A stretch of DNA of 64,000 nt, taken from NCBI GenBank assembly GCA_025999255.1, contig BNXB01000001.1, positions 15,998 through 79,997 of the forward strand, in the 5' to 3' direction. Below the pieces are notes generated by a model, which was not told where the DNA came from, made no database searches, and saw only the letters and a list, made by a program, of their open reading frames with translations. How positions within the stretch are numbered: position 1 is the stretch's first letter; each line of letters begins with the position of its first letter. Positions 34,108-41,969 of this stretch are shown one piece after another. This DNA comes from Bacteroidia bacterium. Lineage in GTDB: Bacteria > Bacteroidota > Bacteroidia > Bacteroidales > Azobacteroidaceae. The position numbers and the translations under genes were made by a program.

Positions 34108-35082
34108 TTATTTTCTTCTTTCTATAACGTAGTCAACTAATTCGATCAATGCTTTTTTTGCTTCTGTTTCCGGAAAATCATCCAACAGAGCAAGAGCTTG
34201 TTGTCTGATATTCTTCATTTTAGTTTCAGCATATTCGATACCCTTGAATTCTTTGGCGAAATTTATCAGTAGTTGAATATTATTTATGGTAAAATTACTT
34301 TCCCGGATTAATTTTAACATCTTGGCGGCTTCTTCTTTGGGGGCTGTATGTAAAGCATGTATTAAAGGTAAAGTTACTTTTCCTTCCCGGATGTCATTTC
34401 CCGTAGGTTTTCCTATATCGCCCTGCTCAAAATAATCGAAAATGTCGTCTCTGATTTGGAAACAAATTCCTAAATATTCTCCGAATAACCGGAAGTTTTC
34501 AATGGTTTGTTTGTTTGCACCTACGGATAATGCTCCCATTTCGGAACAAGAAGATAGTAATACTGCAGTCTTTTTACGGATAATGTCGAAATACCGTTCT
34601 TCACTGATAATTTTTCCATCGGAAGAAATCAGCTGGCTCAACTCTCCTTCTGCTAAATTTTGTGCTAAATTGGAAATAATGCCTAATATTTGAAGGCTTT
34701 GTGACATTACTGCCCGGACAATAGCAATTGAAAGAATATAATCGCCTAAAAGAACAGCTACCCGGTTGTCGTAACGGGCATTTGCAGAGGGACGGCCACG
34801 ACGGATTTTAGTGTCGTCAACTACGTCGTCGTGAATAAGTGTAGCGGTATGTAACAATTCTAATACTACAGCATAGTCAACGGTTTTTTGATTTGTTTCA
34901 CCGCAAACTTTAGCTGTAAGTAACGAAATAAGCGGACGGATTCTTTTCCCGTTCGCTTCATTAACATAATCAATCATAGATTGAAAATCGGAAGAATGTC
35001 CTTGTAAAACCTTTTTGTATAGTTGGTTAAAAGCCTCCATCTCTTTTTCCACAGGTTTTACGATCGCATTACGCTTACTCAT
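34108..35082 (-). CDS. Polyprenyl diphosphate synthase
   Basis: This 324-residue trans-prenyltransferase makes the long side chain used for menaquinone. The two aspartate-rich metal sites are present: LIHDDVVDDTKIRRGRPSAN near residue 88 (DDxxD) and QIRDDIFDYFEQGD near 213. GKRIRPLISLLTA lies at ~46. Residues before the first DDxxD are small, consistent with a long product (octaprenyl or longer), but the length cannot be fixed by eye. A minus-strand TAACTTTG (35102-35109) lies 20 bases upstream. Confidence 0.93.
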   Translation of the reverse strand: MSKRNAIVKPVEKEMEAFNQLYKKVLQGHSSDFQSMIDYVNEANGKRIRPLISLLTAKVCGETNQKTVDYAVVLELLHTATLIHDDVVDDTKIRRGRPSANARYDNRVAVLLGDYILSIAIVRAVMSQSLQILGIISNLAQNLAEGELSQLISSDGKIISEERYFDIIRKKTAVLLSSCSEMGALSVGANKQTIENFRLFGEYLGICFQIRDDIFDYFEQGDIGKPTGNDIREGKVTLPLIHALHTAPKEEAAKMLKLIRESNFTINNIQLLINFAKEFKGIEYAETKMKNIRQQALALLDDFPETEAKKALIELVDYVIERRK

Positions 35083-35101
35083 AATTCTCTTAAATAAAGT
35101 A

Positions 35102-35109
35102 CAAAGTTA
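35102..35109 (-). promoter_or_regulatory. Promoter of the polyprenyl synthase gene
   Basis: CAAAGTTA reads TAACTTTG on the minus strand, 20 bases before the start codon. Confidence 0.5.
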
Positions 35110-35197
35110 AAAATAAAATCTAAGAGAAGAATAGAATAAGCGAAGAGTAACAAGTTTTTTCATATCTTTACAGTTTGATAGTTTAAATTTTTTATTG

Positions 35198-37975
35198 ATG
35201 AAACTTTTTCTTTTAGATGCTTATGCATTGATTTACAGGTCGTATTATGCTTTTATGAAAAATCCCAGGATAAATTCCAAAGGACAAAATACTTCTGCGA
35301 TATTTGGATTTGTAAATACTTTGGAAGATGTTTTGAAAAAAGAAAATCCAACTCATATCGGAGTGGCTTTTGACCCTCCGGGGCCTACTTTTCGCCATCA
35401 GGCATACGAAGAATATAAAGCATTGAGGGAAGAAACCCCGGAGGTCATCCGTGAGTCGGTTCCGGTTATTAAAGAAATTATCAAAGCCTATAATATTCCT
35501 TTGTTGGAAGTTTCCGGTTTTGAAGCCGATGATGTCATTGGTACTTTGGCCAAGAAGGCGTCAAAAGAAGGTTTTGAAGTTTATATGATGACTCCGGATA
35601 AAGATTATGCTCAACTTGTAGAAGATCATGTTTTTATTTATAAACCGAAATACGGAAGTTCTGAGTTTGAAATTTTAGGAATTAAAGAGGTTTTGAAAAA
35701 ATATGAACTGCGATCTCCGGAACAGATGATCGATTTGTTGGGCTTGATGGGAGATAAGTCGGATAATATTCCGGGATGTCCCGGGGTTGGTGAAAAAACC
35801 GCTCAGAAGCTTATTGAAGATTTCGGTACCATAGAAAGTCTGTTGAATCGTACCAATGAGTTAAAAGGAGCTCTGAAGGAAAAAGTGGAAGGAAATAAAG
35901 ACATGATTCTTTTTTCCAAGTTTTTGGCAACTATAAAAACCGATGTTCTGATAGAGTTTGATTCCCAATCTTTGAAACGGGAAAAAATTAATGAGGAAAG
36001 ATTAAAAGAATTATTCAATGAATTGGAATTCCGGAATCTTGCCGTTCGGATTTTAGGGGAAGAAAAAAAACAACCCCTCTCCTCCCCTAAAGTTAGTCCG
36101 GCTCAAGGTCTTCTCTTTCCGGAATTTGAAGCCGAAGGTCCGGCCGGTTTATTTCATTCAAATCTCAGCGACATAAATTCAACGTCTCATACCTATAAAA
36201 CTCTTCTGTATGAGTCGGAAATACACGATTTAATCGGGAAAATTTATGCCCGTCGAATGATCTCATTTGACACGGAGACTACGGGAATTGACCCATTGAC
36301 TGTCGAATTGGTTGGTATGTCTTTTGCCGTTGACGAAGGTGAAGCTTTTTACCTGCCTGTTCCGGAAAATCCTGAGGAGGCGAAAAAATTAGTAGGACAA
36401 TTCAAGCAGGTACTTGAAAGTGATAAGATTTTAAAAATAGGGCAGAATGTCAAATATGATATTATTGTCCTCAGGAAGTATGGAATTGATGTCAAAGGTC
36501 CGTTATTTGATACGATGATTGCTCATTATCTGATAAATCCGGAATTAAGGCATAATATGGATTATCTGGCGGAAACCTATCTTAGTTATCAGACTGTTCA
36601 TATTGAAGAATTAATAGGTGCAAAAGGGAAAAATCAATTGAATATGCGTCAGGTACCATTGAATGAAATTTCCGATTATGCGTCTGAAGATGCGGATATT
36701 ACTTTAAAATTGAAAAATATTTTTGAGAAAAAAATAGAAGAAAATAATCTGAAACAATTATTTTATGATATTGAAATGCCCCTGGTGAAGGTTTTGGCAG
36801 ATATAGAATTTACCGGAGTGGGGCTTGATGCAGAGGCTTTGAAACTATCGTCACAGGAACTGACGGCACAATTGATTGACCTGGAGAATGAAATATGTAA
36901 AATGGCCGGTATGGTGTTCAATATTAATTCTGCCAAACAGGTCGGAGAAGTCTTGTTCGACCGGATGAAAATTATTGATAAGGCCAAAAAAACCAAAACA
37001 GGACAATATACTACGAATGAAGAAGTCCTTGAAAGTCTGAGATCAAAACATCCGATTGTTGGTAAATTGCTGGAATACAGAGGATTAAAAAAACTTTTAA
37101 GTACCTATATAGATGCTTTGCCTTCATTAATCAATCCAAATGACGGAAAAATACACACTACTTTTAATCAGACGGTTACATCAACAGGCCGCTTAAGTTC
37201 CACTAATCCCAATTTACAGAATATCCCTATCCGTGATGCGGAAGGAAAAGAAATCCGGCGTGCATTTATACCGGATTATGATTGTGTCTTTTTTTCGGCC
37301 GACTATTCCCAGATTGAATTGCGCATTATGGCTCATCTAAGCGAGGATCGGAATATGATTAAGGCATTCAATAGCGGACAGGACATTCATGCGGCTACAG
37401 CGGCTAAAATCTATAAAATTCCCATCGGGGATGTGACAAGAGATATGCGTAGAAAAGCAAAAACAGCGAATTTCGGAATCATCTATGGGATTTCGGTATT
37501 CGGTTTGGCTGATCGGCTTTCTATCCCCCGTTCGGAAGCAAAGGAATTAATTGACGGTTATTTTGAGACCTATCCCGATGTGAAGAAATATATGGATGAA
37601 AGCATTGAGAAGGCTCGCCGGAACGGCTATGTTGAAACGCTTTTCCATCGTAAACGTTACCTGACTGATATTAATTCCCGGAATGCTATTGTTAGAGGGT
37701 ATGCTGAGCGTACGGCGATTAATGCTCCGATACAGGGATCTGCCGCCGATATCATTAAAGTGGCAATGGTCCGGATTTACAATCGGTTCCAGTCCGAAAA
37801 AATACAATCGAAAATGATTTTGCAGGTACATGACGAATTGAATTTCAATGTTTTGAATGATGAAATGGAAACTGTCCGGAAAATAGTCATCGAAGAAATG
37901 GAAAATGCATTCCAATTACAGGTTCCGGTTGTCGTCGACTGTGGCGCCGGTCAAAACTGGTTGGAAGCTCATTAA
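35198..37975 (+). CDS. polA: DNA polymerase I
   Basis: From the ATG at 35198 this is 925 residues. The 5'-3' exonuclease domain covers ~1-290 (LFLLDAYALIYRSYYAF, EADDVIGTLAKKA, PDKDYAQLV). The 3'-5' proofreading domain at ~345-540 has an intact SFDTETTGIDPL exo I motif. The polymerase domain at ~560-925 has TSTGRLSSTNPNLQNIPIR, the catalytic YSQIELRIMAHLS, the O-helix RRKAKTANFGIIYG and QVHDELNFN. It fills gaps in repair and replaces RNA primers. A TTG one codon earlier is not needed. Confidence 0.97.
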   Translation: MKLFLLDAYALIYRSYYAFMKNPRINSKGQNTSAIFGFVNTLEDVLKKENPTHIGVAFDPPGPTFRHQAYEEYKALREETPEVIRESVPVIKEIIKAYNIPLLEVSGFEADDVIGTLAKKASKEGFEVYMMTPDKDYAQLVEDHVFIYKPKYGSSEFEILGIKEVLKKYELRSPEQMIDLLGLMGDKSDNIPGCPGVGEKTAQKLIEDFGTIESLLNRTNELKGALKEKVEGNKDMILFSKFLATIKTDVLIEFDSQSLKREKINEERLKELFNELEFRNLAVRILGEEKKQPLSSPKVSPAQGLLFPEFEAEGPAGLFHSNLSDINSTSHTYKTLLYESEIHDLIGKIYARRMISFDTETTGIDPLTVELVGMSFAVDEGEAFYLPVPENPEEAKKLVGQFKQVLESDKILKIGQNVKYDIIVLRKYGIDVKGPLFDTMIAHYLINPELRHNMDYLAETYLSYQTVHIEELIGAKGKNQLNMRQVPLNEISDYASEDADITLKLKNIFEKKIEENNLKQLFYDIEMPLVKVLADIEFTGVGLDAEALKLSSQELTAQLIDLENEICKMAGMVFNINSAKQVGEVLFDRMKIIDKAKKTKTGQYTTNEEVLESLRSKHPIVGKLLEYRGLKKLLSTYIDALPSLINPNDGKIHTTFNQTVTSTGRLSSTNPNLQNIPIRDAEGKEIRRAFIPDYDCVFFSADYSQIELRIMAHLSEDRNMIKAFNSGQDIHAATAAKIYKIPIGDVTRDMRRKAKTANFGIIYGISVFGLADRLSIPRSEAKELIDGYFETYPDVKKYMDESIEKARRNGYVETLFHRKRYLTDINSRNAIVRGYAERTAINAPIQGSAADIIKVAMVRIYNRFQSEKIQSKMILQVHDELNFNVLNDEMETVRKIVIEEMENAFQLQVPVVVDCGAGQNWLEAH

Positions 37976-38087
37976 AATAAATACTTATTTTTATTACCTT
38001 TGTACCCTTAAAGGAAATTTATCATAATAGTTCCCGATATTATTATTGATACTTTTTCAATTTTCAATTTTTAATTTTCAATTTAAA

Positions 38088-39191
38088 ATGGCATTACAGT
38101 GCGGTATTGTTGGTCTTCCCAACGTTGGAAAATCAACCCTTTTTAATTGTCTTTCAAATGCAAAGGCGCAGGCGGCAAACTTTCCTTTTTGTACCATAGA
38201 ACCCAATGTCGGAGTGATCACGGTTCCGGATGAACGGCTTACAAAACTGGCAGAGCTGGTCAATCCTCAACGAATTGTTCCTACTACGGTCGAGATTGTC
38301 GATATTGCAGGTTTGGTAAAAGGCGCCAGCAAAGGAGAAGGTTTAGGAAATAAATTCTTAGCCAATATTCGTGAAACTGATGCTATCCTGCATGTTTTAC
38401 GTTGCTTTGACGACGAAAATGTAACTCATGTCGATGGTTCGGTGAATCCGGTCCGCGATAAGGAAATTATAGATTACGAACTTCAATTGAAAGATTTGGA
38501 AAGCGTGGATGCCCGTATCTCCAAGGTACAGAAGCAGGCGCAGACTGGGGGGGATAAGCAGGCCAAGCTGGCTTATGATGTGCTGGTTCGTTATAAGGAG
38601 GCTCTGGAACAGGGTAAGCCGGCCCGTACGGTCAAATTGGAAAATAAAGAAGATGAAAAATTCGCCCGGGAGCTTTTTTTATTGACTAACAAACCGGTAT
38701 TGTATGTTTGTAATGTCGATGAGACTTCTGCTATTGCCGGGAATAAGTATGTCGAAATGGTACGCGGGGCAATCAAGGATGAAAATGCCGAATTACTGAT
38801 TGTTGCTGCTAAAATCGAATCTGAAATTGCGGAATTTGAAACCTATGAAGAGCGGGAAATGTTTCTTTCTGAGTTAGGATTGGAAGAGTCCGGGGTTAAT
38901 CGTTTAATTAAAGCAGCCTACAGGTTATTGAATCTGGAAACTTTCTTAACCGCAGGAGTGCAGGAAGTACGGGCCTGGACTTATCTGAAAGGAAGTAAGG
39001 CTCCTCAGTGTGCCGGTGTTATTCATACGGATTTTGAAAAAGGTTTCATCCGTGCAGAGGTTATAAAATATGAAGATTATATCAAATACAAATCCGAATC
39101 TGCCTGTAAAGATGCCGGAAAAATGAACATTGAAGGCAAGGAATATGTTGTACAGGATGGAGATATTATGCATTTTCGTTTTAATGTTTAA
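38088..39191 (+). CDS. ychF: Redox-regulated ATPase YchF (Obg-family)
   Basis: From the ATG at 38088 this is 367 residues. The G domain is clear: CGIVGLPNVGKSTLFN (P-loop) near residue 4, IVDIAGLVKGASKGEGLGNKFLANIRE near 67 and the modified NVDE/CNVDET segment near 205. The C-terminal TGS-like domain contains LETFLTAGVQEVRAWTYLKGSKAPQCAGVIHTDFEKGFIRAEV. YchF prefers ATP over GTP and affects ribosome function and stress responses. Four TTTTCAAT-like units lie just upstream, within the leader; an ATG at 38046 falls inside them and is unlikely. Confidence 0.96.
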   Translation: MALQCGIVGLPNVGKSTLFNCLSNAKAQAANFPFCTIEPNVGVITVPDERLTKLAELVNPQRIVPTTVEIVDIAGLVKGASKGEGLGNKFLANIRETDAILHVLRCFDDENVTHVDGSVNPVRDKEIIDYELQLKDLESVDARISKVQKQAQTGGDKQAKLAYDVLVRYKEALEQGKPARTVKLENKEDEKFARELFLLTNKPVLYVCNVDETSAIAGNKYVEMVRGAIKDENAELLIVAAKIESEIAEFETYEEREMFLSELGLEESGVNRLIKAAYRLLNLETFLTAGVQEVRAWTYLKGSKAPQCAGVIHTDFEKGFIRAEVIKYEDYIKYKSESACKDAGKMNIEGKEYVVQDGDIMHFRFNV

Positions 39192-39284
39192 GGACGGATG
39201 TCCTATTTGACTATAAAAATTAATAATAAGTGAAGGTAAAAATTATTCTATCCTGTTTTTTGTTTCAAAAAATGGTTACAAGAT

Positions 39285-39650
39285 ATGGGTTATGCCAAGA
39301 AACATATTATCTCAATTATAGCAGGATTAATTGTTGCATTGATTTGTGCTGTATTGTTAAAAACTTATCGGCTTTACATTTATGAAAATCACATAAACGA
39401 TTTTCATCTAGCAGATACGATTCCTAATTGGTTCGCTATTCCTGCCGGTACGTTATTTCTGTGGGGGGTATCCAAGGGAAAAGACTCAATCAAGAAAATA
39501 ATTTTATCAGGGATTGTAGGTTTGATTATTTTTGAATTTATATTCTCTGCAACAATTGATTACCTGGATATTATAGCGACAATATTAAGCGGTGGCATAA
39601 CTGTTTGTATTTATAAGATTTACAAATATTTACAAACCCGGAACATATAA
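39285..39650 (+). CDS. Small membrane protein of peptide island 2 (paralogue pair, member 1)
   Basis: This 121-residue protein has about four membrane segments (IISIIAGLIVALICAVLL; WFAIPAGTLFLWGV; IILSGIVGLIIFEFIFS; LDIIATILSGGITVCIYKIY). It is clearly homologous to 40220-40597 through YIYEN, DFHLADT, a pattern of W/L-x-A-x-PA, and the ending DI-AT-IL-SGGIT. The short core YIYENxxxDFHxADT between the first two helices looks like the conserved element. Position beside a GG peptide and its exporter suggests immunity or assistance in secretion, an inference only. No family name is recognised. Confidence 0.65.
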   Translation: MGYAKKHIISIIAGLIVALICAVLLKTYRLYIYENHINDFHLADTIPNWFAIPAGTLFLWGVSKGKDSIKKIILSGIVGLIIFEFIFSATIDYLDIIATILSGGITVCIYKIYKYLQTRNI

Positions 39651-39657
39651 GTAAAAA

Positions 39658-39711
39658 ATGCTTTTCCTACCTAAAATCATTAATAACTCAGCTGAGTCCC
39701 ATTATTCCTAA
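39658..39711 (+). pseudogene. Remnant of a HlyD adaptor start
   Basis: The frame MLFLPKIINNSAESHYS then stop matches the first residues of the adaptor at 40784 (FPPEIINYSAESYYS). It is a third, almost wholly lost adaptor copy that breaks off at 39711. Confidence 0.6.
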
Positions 39712-39783
39712 CTCTTGTGCCATGTATTCCCGTGAGAAGTTCTTCAGTTTCCTGATTTGTTTAATAGGACTTTCAATATTCAT
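39688..39783 (-). pseudogene. N-terminal remnant of an XRE-family regulator
   Basis: On the minus strand, 31 codons read MNIESPIKQIRKLKNFSREYMAQELGI, then MGLS and a stop. IRKLKNxSxEYMAxELGI is the first half of a Cro/C1-type helix-turn-helix. The rest is gone, and its end overlaps the adaptor remnant on the other strand, marking a deletion junction near 39705. The remaining part of 39790-40047 holds no feature I can name. Confidence 0.5.
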
Positions 39784-40052
39784 TTTTTGGATATTTTATT
39801 CATAAATATAGTAAATTATTCATATAATGAAGGTGATTTTATAGATTATTTTAATTAACTAAAGTTAGTCATGATATCAGATAAATCATTGATTTTTTAT
39901 AGATGTAATATTTGGTAATGGCTTATCATTTTTACGTTTACTGTAACTTGAAATATTTGTGTAAAGTTTTCAGTAATCTGACTTTATGAATAACTTGGCT
40001 TTGTATTGTAATTTTATTCGTGAAAAAAATTATAAAAAATAAAAATTATGCC

Positions 40053-40060
40053 TAATTTTG
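40053..40060 (+). promoter_or_regulatory. Promoter of precursor peptide 3
   Basis: TAATTTTG fits TAnnTTTG and lies 14 bases before the ATG at 40075, much as in island 1. It rules out the earlier in-frame ATG at 40048 as the main start. Confidence 0.5.
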
Positions 40061-40074
40061 TAAAATTGAAAAAC

Positions 40075-40164
40075 ATGAAAAGTTTAGATTTGAATGCTTA
40101 CAGCGTAGAGGAAATGACTTCCCAAGAAATGAAAAGCACAAATGGTGGATGGATTCAATTTTAA
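40075..40164 (+). CDS. Double-glycine precursor peptide 3 with a four-residue tail
   Basis: The 29-residue ORF is MKSLDLNAYSVEEMTSQEM followed by KSTNGGWIQF. The leader matches that of the island 1 peptide (LDLNAY, EMT, QEM, NGGWI), but the sequence stops four residues after Gly-Gly, leaving only WIQF. A perfect 15-bp terminator follows immediately. Either the core was lost, or a tetrapeptide is the product. Promoter, start, leader and terminator are all intact. Confidence 0.6.
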   Translation: MKSLDLNAYSVEEMTSQEMKSTNGGWIQF

Positions 40165-40203
40165 CATTAAAAATCCTTCGTATTTAAAGAAGGATTTTTA
40201 ATG
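40165..40203 (+). terminator. Strong intrinsic terminator after precursor peptide 3
   Basis: CATTAAAAATCCTTC (40165-40179) pairs perfectly with GAAGGATTTTTAATG (40189-40203), a 15-bp stem with a 9-base loop, starting one base after the precursor stop codon. Confidence 0.8.
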
Positions 40204-40219
40204 TTGACTCTCTAGAAAA

Positions 40220-40597
40220 ATGATTGAAAAAAAATCAAAACAAAAGATAATTCTCATAGGAATTTCAATCTTATTATTTCAAATAGGAATAATCTTAAAT
40301 GGTACATACCGTAATTATATTTATGAAAATAAGATGCCGGATTTTCATTTCGCAGATACGTTTGGAAACCTTCTCGCAGTTCCTGCTGCATTATTTTTCA
40401 TAAGTGGAATACGAAAAAATACAACAAAAATAAATTGTTCGATTCCGGCTGTTGTTATAGCTTTTATCCTTTTTGAGCTAATGGGATTAATAGGATTACA
40501 TGGAACTTTTGATGTATTTGACATTGCGGCTACGATTATCAGTGGTATTATTACTTATCTAATTTTGTATTATATCTTTCATATGAAGGAATTGTAA
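40220..40597 (+). CDS. Small membrane protein of peptide island 2 (paralogue pair, member 2)
   Basis: This 125-residue protein has four membrane segments (IILIGISILLFQIGIIL; LLAVPAALFFISGI; IPAVVIAFILFELMGLIGL; DIAATIISGIITYLILYYIF). It shares with the 39285 protein the inter-helix core YIYENKMPDFHFADTFGN and the closing FDxxDIAATIxSG-IT. It lies 16 bases after the terminator of the GG peptide. Two divergent copies around one peptide gene fit a specific-immunity idea, where each copy matched a different peptide, but that is inference. Confidence 0.65.
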   Translation: MIEKKSKQKIILIGISILLFQIGIILNGTYRNYIYENKMPDFHFADTFGNLLAVPAALFFISGIRKNTTKINCSIPAVVIAFILFELMGLIGLHGTFDVFDIAATIISGIITYLILYYIFHMKEL

Positions 40598-40620
40598 TTT
40601 ATTTACCATTAAATATGTTA

Positions 40621-40719
40621 ATGATAAAGAGATTTTATTAGATTATAGGGACGATTTTTCTATTTGTAATATTTATTATTCTGAATTTTTATTTAAAAAA
40701 TGAAAATTTAATCTATTAA
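40621..40719 (+). pseudogene. Decayed copy of the island 1 small membrane protein start
   Basis: The frame reads MIKRFY, stop, IIGTIFLFVIFIILNFYLK, then NENLIY and a stop. It is homologous to the start of the protein at 15278 (KIYWIIGTIFLLGIFIILNFYLK), with Trp changed to TAG. Nucleotide identity over ~65 bases is high by eye. Confidence 0.75.
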
Positions 40720-40783
40720 TCTAACCTAACTTCAATGTAGCTATAAGTATCTTTATAGATTTAATTGAAAATAAATTTAATTC

Positions 40784-41944
40784 ATGTCTCTTTTCCCACC
40801 TGAAATCATTAATTACTCAGCCGAATCATACTATTCCAGACTCAGTGTCAGCAGTAAGGTAATTTATCTTTCCGTGTTGCTTTTTATTTTCGGTATTCTT
40901 CTGTCATTGCCGATTATAAAAGTGGATATCAGCGCACAGAGTAGGGGAGTAATTCGCTCTCCTTTAGAAAATATAATCATTCAGTCTCCTATTTATGGCG
41001 AAATTATGAGGTTTTCCATGTATGAAAACAAACAGGTTTTTGCCGGTGATACTTTGGTGGTTTTGAATACCGACCGGCTGAACGAGCAAATTTATCTGGA
41101 AATTCAAAAGAAAACGGATAATGGGGCTTTTATGCGGGATATACGAGCGTTATTGGATAAAAAGAGCAGTTTTGAAACGCCTAAATACAGAAATGAATAC
41201 AATCGTTATCTTTCCAAAATCAAAGAACAGGAAGTGGGAGAAGATTACCTGAAGAAAGAATACGAAACAGCCCGGAAACTTTACGATAAAAAGATTATTT
41301 CCGAATTTGAATACCTGCAGCAGAAGAATAATTGGGAAAAGTCCGCCGGATTACTTGCTTCCCTACGGGAGGAATTTCAAACATCCTGGCAAAATGAATT
41401 GACCCGGCTGGAACTCGAAAACCAGCAGATTCTGTCTTCAATACGACAGTTGGAAAAAGAAAAACGGAATTACGTATTGGTCGCTCCGGTTACAGGAATT
41501 TTGACTCAGGTTACCGGCTTTCAACCGGGTATTTCTGTGATACCCAGTCAGGCCATTGCTTATATATCCGCTTCCGATTCCCTTTTGGTCGAATGTTATA
41601 TTTCACCGGCTGATATTGGATATATTTCCGAAAATCAGAAAGTGGTGTTTCAGATGGACGCCTTCGATTATCGTGAATGGGGAATGCTTGAAGGCCGTGT
41701 TTCAGAAGTTTTGCACGATGTGGTGAATGTTTCCGAAAAACCGGCTTTTCGTGTACGGTGCCGGTTGAATTCGTCCTGCCTGGAGTTGAAAACCGGTTAT
41801 CAGGGTTGTATTAAAAAGGGAATGACCGTTACCGCACGTTTTCATCTAACCCAAAGAACGCTTTGGCAACTTATTTTTGATAAAGTGGACAATTGGATGA
41901 ATCCTAAAATAAGAGAAACTAACCCATTATGTAGTCATTTATAA
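40784..41944 (+). CDS. HlyD-family periplasmic adaptor (island 2)
   Basis: This 386-residue protein matches the island 1 adaptor in layout: an N-terminal anchor (residues ~25-45, VIYLSVLLFIFGILLSLPII), barrel-sandwich halves, a coiled-coil hairpin (~95-215) and a beta-barrel (YVLVAPVTGILTQVTGF, YISPADIGYISENQKVVFQMDAFDYREWG). The frame is open and complete, though its last few codons (NPLCSHL) come from DNA that encodes the C39 domain of the exporter in another frame. The deletion that removed the peptidase therefore also replaced the adaptor's true C terminus. Confidence 0.88.
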   Translation: MSLFPPEIINYSAESYYSRLSVSSKVIYLSVLLFIFGILLSLPIIKVDISAQSRGVIRSPLENIIIQSPIYGEIMRFSMYENKQVFAGDTLVVLNTDRLNEQIYLEIQKKTDNGAFMRDIRALLDKKSSFETPKYRNEYNRYLSKIKEQEVGEDYLKKEYETARKLYDKKIISEFEYLQQKNNWEKSAGLLASLREEFQTSWQNELTRLELENQQILSSIRQLEKEKRNYVLVAPVTGILTQVTGFQPGISVIPSQAIAYISASDSLLVECYISPADIGYISENQKVVFQMDAFDYREWGMLEGRVSEVLHDVVNVSEKPAFRVRCRLNSSCLELKTGYQGCIKKGMTVTARFHLTQRTLWQLIFDKVDNWMNPKIRETNPLCSHL

Positions 41945-41969
41945 AGTAAGGGGAGAGGAACTGGAATAT

